From assembly GCF_023898315.1 (NCBI RefSeq), contig NC_064616.1, forward strand, positions 708,813,389-708,877,388: 64,000 nt of DNA, in the 5' to 3' direction. How positions within the stretch are numbered: position 1 is the first letter of the stretch; the number at the start of each line of letters is the position of its first letter. The position numbers were made by a program, and so were the translations under genes. This DNA is from Schistocerca nitens. Taxonomy: Eukaryota > Arthropoda > Insecta > Orthoptera > Acrididae. The notes below the pieces were generated by a model. The model was given only the letters and a program-made list of their open reading frames with translations, had not been told where the DNA came from and ran no database searches. This document shows positions 33,651 to 45,197 of this stretch, one piece after another.

Positions 33651-35720
33651 TTTCAGCCGTAAATAGAAATATTAAAAAAGGTAGGAAGATTTTTCTGTTT
33701 AGCAGAAGTGACAAAAAGCAGATTACAGAGTACCTGACGGCTCAACACAAAAGTTTTGTCTCAAGTACATATAGTGTTGAGCATCAGTGGACGAAGTTCA
33801 AAACCATGGTACAATATGCGTTAGATGAGTATGTGCCAAGCAAGATCATAAGAGATGAAAAAGAGCCACTGTGGTACAACAATCGAGTTAGGAAACTGCT
33901 GCGGAAGCAAAGGGAACTTCACAGCAAACATAAACATAGCCAAAGCCATGCAGACAAACAAAAATTACACGAAGCAAAATGTAGTGTGAGGAGGGCTATG
34001 CGAGAGGCGTTAAATGAATTCGAAAGTAAAGTTCTATGTACTGACTTGACAGAAAATCCTAATAAATTTTGGTCTTATGTCAAAGCGGTAGGTGGCTCAA
34101 AACAAAATGTCCAGACACTCTGTGACCAAAATGGTACTGAAACAGAAGATGACAGACTAAAGGCCGAAATACTAAATGTCTTTTTCCAAAGCTGTTTCAC
34201 AGAGGAAGACTGCACTGTAGTTCCTTCTCTAGATTGTCGCACAGATGACAAAATGGTAGATATCAAAATAGACGACAGAGGGATAGAGAAACAATTAAAA
34301 TCGCTCAAAAGAGGAAAGGCCACTGCACCTGATGGGATACCAGCTCGATTTTACACAGAGTACGCGAAGAAACTTGCCTCCCTTCTTGCAGCGGTGTACC
34401 GTAGGTCTCTAGAAGAATGTAGCGTTCCAAAGGATTGGAAAAGGGCACAGGTCATCCCCGTTTTCAAGAAGGGACGTCAAACAGATGCGCAGAACTATAG
34501 ACCTATATCTCTAACGTCGATCAGTTGTAGAATTTTGGAACACGTATTATGTTCGAGTATAATGACTTTTCTGGAGACTAGAAATCTACTCTGTAGGAAT
34601 CAGCATGGGTTTCGAAAAAGACAGTCATGTGAAACCCAGCTCGAACTATTCATCCACGAGACTCAGAGAGCCATAGACACGGGTTCACAGGTAGATGCCG
34701 TGTTTCTTGACTTCCGCAAGGCATTCGATACAGTTCCCCACAGTCGTTTAATGAACAAAGTAAGAGCATATGGACTATCAGACCAATTGTGTGATTGGAT
34801 TGAAGAGTTCCTAGATAGCAGAACGCAGCATGTCATTCTCAACGTAGAGAAGTCTTCCGAAGTAAGAGTGATTTCAGGTGTGCCGCAGGGGAGTGTCATA
34901 GGACCGTTGTTGTTCACAATATACATAAATGACTTTGTGGATGACATCGGGAAGTTCACTGAGGCTTTTTGCGGATGATGCTGTGGTGTATCGAGAGGTT
35001 GTAACAATGGAAAATTGTACTGAAATGCAGGAGGATCTGCAGCGAATTGACGCATGGTGCAGGGAATGGCAATTGAATCTCAATGTAGGCAAGTGTAATG
35101 TGCTGCGAATACATAGAAAGATAGTTCCCTTATCATTTAGCTACAAAATAGCAGGTCAGCAACTGGAAGCAGTTAATTCCATAAATTATCTGGGAGTACG
35201 CATTAGGAGTGATTTAAAATGGAATGATCATATAAAGTTGGTTGTCCGTAAAGCAGATGCCAGACTGAGATTCATTGGAAGAATCCTAAGGAAATGCAAT
35301 CTGAAAACAAAGGAAGTAGGTTACAGTACGCTTGTTCGCCCACTGCTTGAATACTGCTCAACAGTGTGGGATCCGTACCAGATAGGGATCATAGAAGAGA
35401 TAGAGAAGATCCAATGGAGAGCAGCGCGCTTCGTTACAGGATCATTTAGTAATCGCGAAAGCATTACGGAGATGATAGATAAACTCCAGTGGAAGACTCT
35501 GCAGGAGAGACACTCAGTAGCTCGGTACGGGCTTTTGTTAAAGTTTTGAGAACATACCTTCACCGAAGAGTCAAGCAGTATATTGCTCCCTCCTATGTAT
35601 ATCTCGCAAAGAGACCATGAGGATAAAATCAGATAGGTTAGAGCCCACACAGAATCATACCGACAATTCTTCTTTCCACGAACAATACGAGACTGGAATA
35701 GAAGGGAAAACCGATAGAGG
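33647..35720 (+). pseudogene. CR1-like LINE ORF2, reverse transcriptase part
   Basis: The 443-codon frame 33647-34978 has KRGKATAPDGIPARFYTEY, NYRPISLTSISCRILEHVL, NQHGFRKRQSCETQL, VFLDFRKAFDTVPH and ISGVPQGSVIGPLLFTIYIN. A single shift at about 34965 puts LRLFADDAVVYREV, holding the catalytic aspartates, in the next frame (34929-35549), which continues through WQLNLNVGKCNVLRIH, VNSINYLGVRIRSDLKWNDHI and LVRPLLEYCSTVWDPYQIG. Another stop at 35548 precedes the C-terminal HEDKIR, ESYRQFFFPRTIRDWN region. Confidence 0.85.
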
Positions 35721-35789
35721 TACTCAGGGTACCCTCCGCCACACACTGTCAGGTGGCTTGCGGAGTATGGATGTAGATGTAGATGTAAG

Positions 35790-37327
35790 CAAAGAATGGA
35801 AAGCAGAAAGGTGGAAGGAGTATATAGAGGGTCTATACAAGGGCGATGTACTTGAGGACAATATTATGGAAATGGAAGAGGATGTAGATGAAGATGAAAT
35901 GGGAAGTATGATACTGCGTGAAGAGTCTGACAAAGCACTGAAAGACCTAAGTCGAAACAAGGCCCCAGGAGTAGACAACACTTCATATAACTACTGACAC
36001 CCTTGGGAGAGCCAGTCCTGACAAAACTCTACCATCTGGTGAGCAAGCTGTATGAGACAGACAAAATACCCTCAGACTTCAAGAAGAATATAATAATTCC
36101 AATACCAAAGAAAACAGGTGTGAAAATTATCGAACTATCAGTTTAATAAGTCATGGTTGCAAAATACTGAAACAAATTCTGTACAGATGAATGGAAAAAA
36201 CTGGTAGTAGCTGACCTCAGAGAAGATCAGTTTGGATTCCAGAGAAATGTAGGAACATGTGAGGCAATACTGACCCTACGACTTATCTTAGAAGATAGAT
36301 TAAGCAAAGGCAAACCTACATTTCTAGCATTTGTAGACTTAGAGAAAGCTTTTGACAATGTTGACAGGAATACTCTCTTTCAAATTCCGAAGGTGGCAGG
36401 GGTGGAATACAGGGAGAAAAAGGCTATTTACAATTTGTACAGAAAAGAGGTGGCAGTTATCAGAGTAGAGGGACACAAAAGGGAAGCAGTGATTGAAAAG
36501 GGAGAGAGACAGGGCTGTAGCCTATCCCCAATGTTATTCAATCAGTATATTGAGCAAGCAGTAAAGGAAACAAAAGAAAAATGTGGAGTAGGAATTAAAA
36601 TCTGTGGGGAAGAAATAAAAACTTTGAGGTTTGCAGATGACATTGTAATTGTATCGGAGACATCAGAGGACCTGGAAGAGCAGTTGAATGGAATCGACAG
36701 TGTCTTGAAAGGAGGATATAAGATCAACATCAACAAAAGCAAAACGAGGATAACGGAATGTAGTTGGATTAAATCAGGTGATGCTGAGGGAATAATTAGA
36801 TTAGGAATTGAGACACTTAAAAGTAGTAGATGGTTTTTGCTCTCTGGAGAGCAAAATAACTGATGATGGTCGAAGTAGAGAGGATATAAAATGCAGACTG
36901 GCTCTGGCAAAAAAAGAGTTTCTGAAGAAGAGAAACTGGTTAACATCTAGTATAGATTTCAGTGTCAGGAAATCTTTTCCAAAAGTATTTGTATGGAGTG
37001 TAGCCATGTATGGAAGCTAAACATGGTCAATAAATAGTTTAGACAAGAAGAGAGTAGAAGCTTTCAGAATGTGGTGCTGCAGAAGAATGCTGAAGATTAG
37101 GTGGGTAGATCACATAACTAATGAGGAGGTACTGAATGGAATTGGGGAGGAGTGGAATTTGTGCCACATCCTGTCTAAAAGAAGGGATCAGTTGGGAGGA
37201 TATGTTCTGAGGCATCAAGGGATCACCAGTTTACTATTGGAGGGAAGCGTGAAGGGTAAAAATCATAGAGGGAGAGCAAGAGATGAATACACTAAACAGA
37301 TTCAGATGGATGTAGGTTGCAGTAGTT
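35790..37327 (+). pseudogene. RTE-like LINE reverse transcriptase, second piece
   Basis: It resumes with SKEWKAERWKEYIEGLYKGD and DLSRNKAPGVDN. The palm is at 36393-36863: RQGCSLSPMLFNQYIEQAV, LRFADDIVIVSET with FADD intact, and YKININKSKTRI. The C-terminal YGS motif near 37010 is followed by a stop (TAA for the family ETW position), then MWCCRRMLKIRWVDHITNEEVLNGIG. At least five frame breaks are present. The piece ends at the hAT insertion. Confidence 0.85.
37320..37327. repeat. hAT target-site duplication, left copy (CAGTAGTT)
   Basis: Identical to 38562-38569; 8 bp is the hAT standard. Confidence 0.95.
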
Positions 37328-38561
37328 CAGGGCTTAACAACTGGCCGGTTTTGAGCGCGAGTACTCGCGTCTGCTCAAGCACGTGCTCGCGAGCAGCTGC
37401 AAGGTCGCGGAGTACGGAGTGAGGGGAGGGAGGGGAAATGCGCGCGCACGTTTGAATAGGGCCGCAGCGTGCCTATTGAATTCGCGCCGACTGTGTAACG
37501 TTTAAAGTACTACGATCAGCTCTTAACAGTCACTTCGCTGGTTAAGAATCATGTGAAGTCGCCGTTGTGTAACCCCAACCATGCTTTCACAGCTCAACCC
37601 CCATTGGGAGGAATTGTATCTGTTTACTGAAAAAGATGGTGTTGCAAAATGTTTAGTATGTCACAAAACGCTGAATTCTTTTACGAAATTTAATTTGCAG
37701 CGACATTATATATCGTACCACGCGAAAGACTACGGACGTGGAAAATGTGATTGACCAGATCGTGCACAGGAAGTTATTAAACATAAAAGGAAGCTATCCG
37801 AAGAAGATCTGGACGACGAAGAAAAATCAAATGAGGCAGCTCTCAGAGTGGGTTACAAAATTGCTTTGCTTTTAGCAAAATCCCTGCACCCCTTAACTGA
37901 TGGCGATTTAATAAAAGAATGTTTGATGGTTGTAGCGGAACATTTGTGTCCATCTCAAGTTGAACAGTTTCGGATTGTGCCATTATCTAACATGACCATT
38001 ATGCGTCGCATACAGGACATGGCAGACGACGTCCAGAGCCAGCTTGCAAATATCTGTTAAGATTTTATGGCGTATTCTCTAGCTCTGGACGAAAGTGTTG
38101 ATATCACTGGAACAGCGCAGCTTGCCATATTTATTAGAGGTGTTAACAGAGATCTTCAGGTGAGGGAGGAGCTCCTCGATGTAGTAGCCATGAAGAACAC
38201 TACAACCGGAGGTGATATTTTAAGTAGTGTTGAAGAAAGTGTTGAAAATATAGGATTGTCGTGGAATTCTTTAGTTTCAGTGTCTACAGATGGTAGAGGC
38301 ATACACTAAGCTAGTAAAATTATGTGGCACGTGTACGTTCTCCTTTATTTGTTTCATTTGTCGCAGTAATAATTCGTGAGTGATATCCCTGCAGGTGGCC
38401 GCGGATTCACATTGACTGGCGGCAGCTGTTGTGTGCCCCACGTGACTCTCCCCACTCTCTGCTCTGGTTCCGGTAGTGGGGGGTAGCGTGCTCGCGCTGC
38501 TCCGTGCTCGCGCCTTGCTGCTCACAGCTTGCTCCGCGAACACGTATGTTGTGAAGCCCTG
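37328..38561 (+). mobile_element. hAT-superfamily DNA transposon, internally deleted
   Basis: Terminal inverted repeats CAGGGCTTAACAAC (left) and CAGGGCTTCACAAC (complement of the right end) are bounded by exact 8-bp TSDs CAGTAGTT. The subterminal sequence on both sides is GC-rich with repeated GCTCGCG/GAGCACG words. Inside is the N-terminal half of a BED-finger hAT transposase in one frame (37581-38309). The C-terminal catalytic and dimerisation regions are missing, so the 1.23-kb element would need a transposase from elsewhere. It sits in the last part of the RTE-like LINE RT ORF and therefore post-dates it. Confidence 0.95.
37581..38309 (+). pseudogene. hAT transposase N-terminal half (BED zinc finger)
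   Basis: The ATG at 37581 begins MLSQLNPHWEELYLFTEKDG. A BED-type finger follows at residues 26-50 (CLVCHK, then H of LQRHYISYH). The same frame continues over a TGA at 37752 and a TAA at 38058 through IALLLAKSLHPLTDGDLIKE, MTIMRRIQDMADDV and [19 protein letters not shown], where D of LDES is probably the first catalytic aspartate of hAT enzymes. The frame ends at DGRGIH. Both stops could be C-to-T changes (CGA to TGA, CAA to TAA). Related proteins are annotated as ZBED or GTF2IRD2-like in animals. Confidence 0.85.
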
Positions 38562-38569
38562 CAGTAGTT
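38562..38569. repeat. hAT target-site duplication, right copy (CAGTAGTT)
   Basis: See 37320-37327. Confidence 0.95.
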
Positions 38570-38660
38570 ACTTGGAGATGAAGAAGCTTGCACAGGATAG
38601 AGTAGCATGGAGACTGTATCAAACCAGTCTCTGGACTGAACGCCACAACAACAACAACAG

Positions 38661-39029
38661 CTGTCTACAATGTGTTAAGGTAGTCAGCATGTTAGACATT
38701 GAATATGGAGCCACACTTCTGTCACTGCTAAAAGATTAGTATTGCTTTTGTACATAAACTTAATAAATGTTTATTATTTGACTCATTCTGTATTGCCCAT
38801 ATTATTTATGTTCTGGAGCCATGTGTTTACATAAAGTTGTGAAGCATGCAAGCTAGCCATCTTATGTTACAGGATGTTTGTTTCTTGCTTCCAGTGATGT
38901 TGGGCGTCATGAGGTTGTGATGAAGGCAACATAACACAAACAAGTTTTTTGGGTCCTTAAAGGGGATCTGTAATATTCATAGCATAATAAATCCTGGAAT
39001 TAAAAGAGTGTCCGTGTGCTTAAGTTATA
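38661..39029. other. unassigned AT-rich sequence
   Basis: Nothing recognised between the LINE tail and the foldback element. There is an AATAAA near 38761 but no gene to attach it to. Confidence 0.4.
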
Positions 39030-39840
39030 TTATGTAAAGTGAAGTTAGAGGGGGGTATAAAGGAAAGGAAAAGGAAGAAACTATTGATGTCAGCTGCATC
39101 GGGACTTTAATCGGAGTCAGGGGCAATGAGTGAAAATGTGTGCCAGACTGGGTTTCAAACCCAGGATCTCCTGCTTACTAGGCAGTTTCGTTAACCACTG
39201 TGCCATTCATAAACAGTGTTTCTTGCAATTGTGCAGCCTGTCTGAGCATGCCTCCCAGCCAACTCACATTCCCACATACTGCCACCTATCCACAGCCCCA
39301 TCCATGTTCTCCATGCTTCTTCTTTGAGGTTCCCACAGGAGGTTGAATGAAATTGTGCATCCACACTGAAGGTGGTGGATTCATTGCTCATTGAAGTGTC
39401 TCAATTACATGAATGTGTGGTGTCTGTTCTTTCAGACATATCAAAAAGAATGGACACCATGCATTCATCTAATTGATATGCCTCAATGGGGAATGAATCC
39501 ACCACCTTCAGTGCGGATGCACAATTTCGTTTGACCTGTTGTGGGGATCTCAAAGTAGCGAGCATGGAGGACATGGACAGGGACTGCAGATAGGTGATGC
39601 TGTGTGGGAATGTGGGTCAGCCAGGCAGCATGCCAAAGTAGTCAGCACAGTTGTAAGAAACACTGTGTCTGAATGACAAAGTGGTTAATGCAACTACCTA
39701 GCAACCAGGAGATCTCAGGTTCGAATCATGGTGCAGCCCACGTTTTCACTCATCACCGATATGAAGTCCCGATTCAGCTGATATCAATAGTTCCTCCCCT
39801 TTCCTTTCCTTTCTTACCCCTCCACCTTCACTTTACATAA
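39030..39840. mobile_element. foldback (palindromic) element with tRNA-like sequences in both arms
   Basis: The left arm (39030-39433) and right arm (39447-39840) are inverted copies: TTATGTAAAGTGAAG at the left edge matches CTTCACTTTACATAA at the right edge, and AGGAAAGGAAAAGG matches CCTTTCCTTTCC. Similarity continues, with gaps, to the centre near 39438. Each arm holds a tRNA-like block. On the right, AAAGTGGTTAATGCA (A box) and GGTTCGAATC (B box), near 39680-39730; on the left their complement near 39150-39205. No protein is encoded. It is probably non-autonomous. Confidence 0.85.
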
Positions 39841-40705
39841 TGTGTATCACAGCTGCAGATTTTGCATAGTGTCTGTTCTTTTGGACATGAATTGGACATA
39901 TAATATATAAGAACAGATAAACGCTGTAACAGCCACAATGTAAGCCCACTGTGAATGCTGCTCTCAAGCACTGGATACATTACTTGCTGTTCTTAAACAG
40001 CTGCAAATCATTCTGACTGCTGTCAAGTGATTGGCTGCTGAAAAAAATTTGTTAGATTGACTATCACGAGGTGCAGCAGAGTACTAACCTTACCTCAAGT
40101 ACTGTTCTTTCCCATGAATACTATTCTTTCTCCAAGAAATACAGGACTAATCACTATTCATCGTCTTGGCTGTGAGTGGTATGTCAGTGGCAGGTTTAGG
40201 GGCCATGAACAGGGGAGGCAGGTGCCAGAAAAAACTCAGGCTACCTGAACCAGCCCTGTGCCCACTCTACCTCAACATGTCTGAAGTGCTTTTTCCCACC
40301 AAAAAGTGAAACCTCAGCTGTACAACACACTTCACCTGCAACTTAATACTTTAGAGCAAACCACAGCTCATTAGCACACATGTTTCCCAGTCATAATGCC
40401 ATAGATGCAGGAGATTTAGTCATCCCAGAAACAATGGAAAGAAGCACTGTATTGTAAGTGGTGGGCATGACAAGACATTCTGTTAAACAATACTGAATGT
40501 CTTCTCTACAAACTACTTAGAACAGATAATCTGAAAGCTGACTCATGGCAGAAATATATGAACTCTGCTGCAACAAATAGATTGGACCTCTTTAAGGGTG
40601 TCGACATTGAAACTGGTATTGACGAAATGAGACAGTTGCAGCAACAGTGATTGCAGAAGAACAAATTGGCAACTAAAGCAAGTAGAAAGATATAATTGTT
40701 CTTGC

Positions 40706-40734
40706 TCGGGGGGTGGGGGTGGGGGTGGGGGGAT
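40706..40734. repeat. G-rich simple repeat (GGGGGT)n
   Basis: A run of G5-G6 blocks separated by single T, inside the decayed LINE. Confidence 0.9.
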
Positions 40735-42229
40735 GTTTAGAGGAGCAGTGGCTCAAATTCAGGAGTCTGGTTGACCAACCACTGGATATATACGTAGCTA
40801 GCAGAAAAATTCATGATAAGAGGGATCCTCCGTGGTCTAGCCTTAAATGAAACGTCTAAAGAAATGATGACTAATGCACAGAAGTTTTAAAACAAATCAT
40901 AGAGCTATAGATAAAGTGTCAAAGGCATGTGACCATCAAAAAGCTAGTGTATGAAACCTTCAATGACTACCATAGCAGAATCTTACCAAAAGACATCTTA
41001 CAAAACTAAAAGAAATTCAGATTACATGTTAAGGCCACATTTTTCTGTCCAAAAACTCATAGAAGACGTAACAACCAAAACTGAGGGTACCAAAGCAAAA
41101 GAAGAGATGCTGATCTCTGTTTTTAAATGTTTTGTTACAGTGGAAGATCCAAGAGTACTGCTTCAGCTTAATTGTTGCTCCACTCCAAAGGTGAGCAACA
41201 ATGGTGTTAATGGTAGTGGCATTGAGAAACAGGTGAAACCACTAAAAATGAACAAGGCCCAGAGATTGAGAGGTATCCCTGTCAGACTTTATAGAGAACT
41301 GATAGCTGATTAAACCTGTCTTTTAACAATAATATACTGTAGATCCGTCACGTAAAACACTGTTAACTGGAGGAAAGTGTAGCTCACAACTGTCTACAAT
41401 AAAAACAGTAGACATACCCCAAAAAGCCACTGTCCAAGACCACTGACAACTTAGAACAACATTTGATGTCAAACATAATGAGTTATCACAAACAACATGA
41501 CCTCCTCCATGCCAAACAGCATGGATTCTGAATCATTGCCCATGCAAAACCCATCTCATACTTTTTTCACATAACATTCTGAAAGCCATGCTTTCAGGCT
41601 CTAAGGTGGATGAAGTATTTCCCAACTCAAGAAAAGCATATGACTCAGTACAACCTGATCTTTATTAATTGAAGTAAGATCACGTAGAGTATCAAACAAA
41701 AATTTTAATTGAATTTAGAGTTTCTTGTCAGACAGAATGAGGCCAGTCATCTGGGATGGAAAGCTATCAAAAGATATAAAAGTAACTTCAGGCATGTCCC
41801 AAAAAAGTTTTTTGGGGCCTTCCCTGTTCATATTAAGAGTAACCTGATACTTTTTGCTTATCTATTACTCGAATGAAGTACTATTTGAAGCATACCAGCA
41901 GATACTGAATCAGATCTTGGTAAGATTTCAAGGTGATGCAAACATGGGCAGCCTGCTTCAAACACAAAATTGTGCACTTCACTAAATGCAAAAATGTAAT
42001 ATGTTATGGTTATAATACCAATGACTCACAACTGGAATCAGTCAGCTTATAAAAATACATGGGTGTATCAGCTTGCGAGGAAATGAAACAGAATGACCTT
42101 TTAAGATCAATCATATGTAAAGAAGCTGGCAGAATTTGCTTCATTGGTAGCATATTGTGAAAAAAGTCATTCTATAAAGGAGACCACTAAAAAAACTCTT
42201 ATGGATCCATTCTAGAATACTCTCTAAAT

Positions 42230-42442
42230 GTAAATGTTTTGTGGCTAGGGCCTCCCGTCGCGTAGACCATTTGCCTGGTGCAAGTCTTTCGAGTTGACGC
42301 CACTTTGGCGACTTGCATGTCAATGGGGATGAAAGGATGATGATAAGGACAACACAACACCCAATCCCTGAGCCGGAAATCGAATCCAGGCCGTTAGGTA
42401 TGACATTCCGTTGCACTGACCACTCAACTACCAGGGGCGGAC
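42230..42442 (-). mobile_element. tRNA-derived SINE, family B, with 12-bp TSD
   Basis: TACTCTCTAAAT occurs at 42218-42229 and 42443-42454. On the minus strand the head at the right end has GGTAGTTGAGTGGTCAGTG (A-box region) and a degraded B box. The body shares GGCGACTTGCATG and GATGATGATAAGGACAACAC with the SINE at 10328-10580. It is inserted in the C-terminal part of the decayed CR1-like LINE. Confidence 0.85.
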
Positions 42443-42785
42443 TACTCTCTAAATTATACAATGCATAGGACAGACACATACAAAGAACAGCAAGGTTGGT
42501 CACAGGTTTACTCCCATGAGAACATCATCATAGAAATGCTGAAAATCTTTGCCTTGCAAAGAGATGATGACAGATGCCAACTACCATGGGAAAGTCTGTT
42601 TAGAAAGTTTCAAAAACCAAAATAAAATCTGGAATCTGGGAATATACCACAGCTCCCTATGTAGGGCCTATTGTTTCTGCATGGTTTGTCTAAACAAGGG
42701 TAGACTAAATACAGCACAGGAGTCCTGTAGTGTTGGGGGCTAGAACAGACCTACAATAATTCCTGCCTGTCTTAAGAGGTGACTA

Positions 42786-44578
42786 CAGTGAAATCCCTAT
42801 TATGCGTTTCCATGCAGTCCAGACTTAAAAAACACAAAATTGAGGAAAATTCAGAACTGAGGAAAATGTTAACCACCCCCTCTCCCCCCCCCCCCCCAAA
42901 ATGAAAAAAAAACACATGTAATTGGCATATATGATTAAAAATTGCAATCCTGTCCAATACTTTGTATAAAATCTGTCTAAGTGTAAAAAATTATACAATG
43001 TTTATACAACAATTTGTGGTATTGAATTTCATCAGTTCTTTAAAAAATCACAGATGTGTAACAGCAAGTAAAAACTCATCAAAAAAATGAAATTGGTATC
43101 TCCGTACAAAGTAATTGAGCTGTTTCTCAACACGCTATGGCTACAAATTCTATGTTCAAAACACACGTTTTTGGGAGATCATCCTTTGCACTCACCCAGA
43201 AAAAAGCAATAATTGATGAACACGTTGAATTAAACAAGAAACACCACAGCAGCCGAGTGGTTAAACCATAAACATAAATGTGGACATCTGCTTAGTGAGA
43301 TACTTTGTCACCATTGTTGTTATTGTTAAATGCTTTTCTTATGAGCCGTACTTCATATGCTCACCACCATTAAAGTATTATTTCAGGCTTGAGAGAAACA
43401 GAGACGTGAAAAAATGAGTTTACTTCCCCAATTGACATTACAAGCTTATTAGGAGTCGGCTCAGTGAATTTGCATACACTGTGTAAAATTTAATTTTGAA
43501 AGAAAGCTCAAATGCTACTGTTTCGCTTCATGTCCTCTGTCACTGCTGCCAATCTTTACGATCTACAGTATGTGGTGTGTGTGGTGCGAAGTACATACAT
43601 GAGTAGTGTATGTAGTTGTTGCTGCTGTATCATGTCAGATTTGAATGTGAAAGTCTTTACAATTTTCTGTTGCAAAACCCTTGTTCTATTTCCGTGGGAC
43701 ATTTCTGTCACAGCACATCATCTGCATGAAAAGTACATTTTCAGGACTTCACAAAATGCTTTCACCATTACCTGCACTCCTGTCACTGAAGGGCCACTCA
43801 CCGTCTCCACACATCAAGTAAGTGAGCTCATTTTATTTGTGTTAGTGTGGTGTGGTGGCTGTGCTGGTTATTGGGAGACTTAATAGTTGCCAACCAATAA
43901 GAGTTCACCAGCCAGAAATAGGCGACATTTCATTTATTATGACAGAGCATATTCTTCAGGACAGCATTTGAATTTAAGAGGTTGGTGATTGATATTGGTG
44001 CTGAATACAGTGCATCAGAAATACATGCAAAAGGATGAGACTGAGTTTTAATTGGCACAAGAAAAGGTGGTGGTTGGGCCCCTTTGTCAGGTATTGGCTT
44101 GGTCCAAAACACTTGTGTCGACTGTCTTGTTTTTCAATTATCGCTGCAGTACCTAGCAGTACCTAGCAATAGTTGTATCATAACTGTGTGGTAACGCTAA
44201 ATGTTGCAAGTTTTGTTGGCAACACCATTCGTGGATTACAGAAGTATTTCCTGTCTCACATCTCCCCTCTCCACAACAGCCTAAAATATTCCCTTAATAA
44301 TATTCCCTTAATTCTGCCACCATTTGTAGGGTGAACCATCTGTCTTTTGAGCCACTTATAACTTGTTCAGTTGCATCAAATGACAATAGGAAGAAAACAG
44401 GATGACGCCAAGTGAAACATCGAGTAAAAACTTAGAATCATGGTAAACCTTACTAGGAAGAAATGTAAAATCGAGGAATTTTTAACATTGATCTTGTGGG
44501 TTTTTCACAGGGGCTATGAATTTATGGTGTAGAATCACAAAAAACGTAAAATCGGAGAATATAAATCGAGATTACATT
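42786..44578. mobile_element. possible DNA transposon defined by weak terminal inverted repeats
   Basis: The left edge CAGTGAAATCCCTATTATG resembles the complement of the right edge CAATGTAATCTCGATTTAT, with about 14 of 19 matching positions after one gap. CAGTGAAA-type ends are common among pogo/Tigger-like elements. No transposase could be recognised inside; the open frame 43512-43883 has no known motif. TA duplication is not clear. Alternatively these edges match by chance. Confidence 0.3.
42884..42897. repeat. 14-base poly(C) tract
   Basis: Fourteen consecutive C following CTCT. Confidence 0.95.
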
Positions 44579-45197
44579 GCAAAAGGAGTCTTATACCCAG
44601 TCAAGCATTTACATTGCTGACTTGGCTATTATGAAGACAACTCAGTTTTTGCTCAGATCACATCATCTTCAACTTTTTGGTTTAATTGCTTATGGTTTTC
44701 TTTTTGGGTTTGGCCTCCACTTTTCTAAACTTCACGGAAGTGCAGGAAGAACAGTTTACAGGTTGTGCAATCTATCCACCACATGCTGTGACACCATGCA
44801 CCTACTATTAGAGTGGATTTATGACTGCATCCAATAACCCACATGGTAACTCTGTCTCAGGGGGTTGGGGGGGGGGGGGGGGAGCATCATGTACCCTCAT
44901 GGTTGTAGCCCCTTACACTGCAGGGATTTCACTGCCGGTGCCTGAGCAGCAAACTGCCAAATGTATGCCAACAAGGAGGTGCCTAACCGACCTGGTGCAG
45001 TGGGACTAAGGACAATGGCTAATATGCTAGCTACCTTTGGAATCGTGGGGTGGCATCTATCGAGAGATTCTCCAATTGGAATGAGAGATGTCAGGGTGGA
45101 CGATCTGAGTTAAATGCATCAAAATTACTCACACTGGTGGCCATGTGAACATGGCTATCTCAGCAGTTCGAAAACAAGATTTCAATGCAGCGACTTG
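44579..45197. other. unassigned sequence with a 16-base poly(G) tract
   Basis: Contains G16 at 44867-44882. The part 44890-45170 is GC-richer and looks like the leader of some retroelement, but I could not match it to another copy in the window. Confidence 0.35.

Larger units (their letters stand above)
31607..35789 (+). mobile_element. CR1-like LINE, nearly full length, nested in the RTE-like LINE
   Basis: This 4.2-kb element has a non-coding leader (31607-31983), an intact ORF1 (31984-32913), an ORF2 with endonuclease and reverse transcriptase (about 32990-35720) and a 3' end GTATGGATGTAGATGTAGATGTA. It interrupts the RTE-like LINE between ...GGAAACCCAGTA and AGCAAAGAATGG. Relatives in the window are at 13615, 17005, 20158, 39920, 47905 and 55495. 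ORF2 has about four frame breaks, so this copy is dead, but it is the best representative of the family here. Confidence 0.9.
30557..38660 (+). mobile_element. RTE-like LINE interrupted by a CR1-like LINE and a hAT element
   Basis: Three separated pieces are collinear with the RTE-like LINE family of this window: 30557-31606 (5' region and endonuclease), 35790-37327 (most of the RT) and 38562-38660 (final codons YLEMKKLAQDRVAWR and the CAACAACAACAACA tail). The gaps are filled by the CR1-like LINE at 31607-35789 and the hAT element at 37328-38561. The comparison copy at 51283-54405 confirms the order. Compared with it, about 340 bp between the endonuclease and the RT are missing near 31530. 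No host TSD could be defined. Confidence 0.9.
39920..42690 (+). mobile_element. CR1-like LINE, heavily decayed
   Basis: An ORF1-like start near 39938 reads AHCECCSQALDTLLAVLKQL and resembles the CDCC coiled-coil start of the ORF1 at 31984. After a large deletion, STNYLEQI near 40510 matches the endonuclease segment SENYLEQL. 40951-41313 covers the linker to the RT (GSGIEKQVKPLKMNKAQ, GIPVRLYRELIA). Later traces are a degraded polymerase region near 41560-41900 and the C-terminus near 42480-42640. A family-B SINE lies at 42230-42442. Many stops and gaps make this one of the oldest LINEs here. Confidence 0.7.

Noticed and set aside
43201-43275. Possible tRNA-like CAGCCGAGTGGTTAAACC segment
   Set aside because: An A-box-like word is present, but no B box follows at the right distance.
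44577-44837. 86-codon frame with a hydrophobic stretch as a membrane protein
   Set aside because: No family resemblance, no conserved neighbour and a typical length for random frames here.
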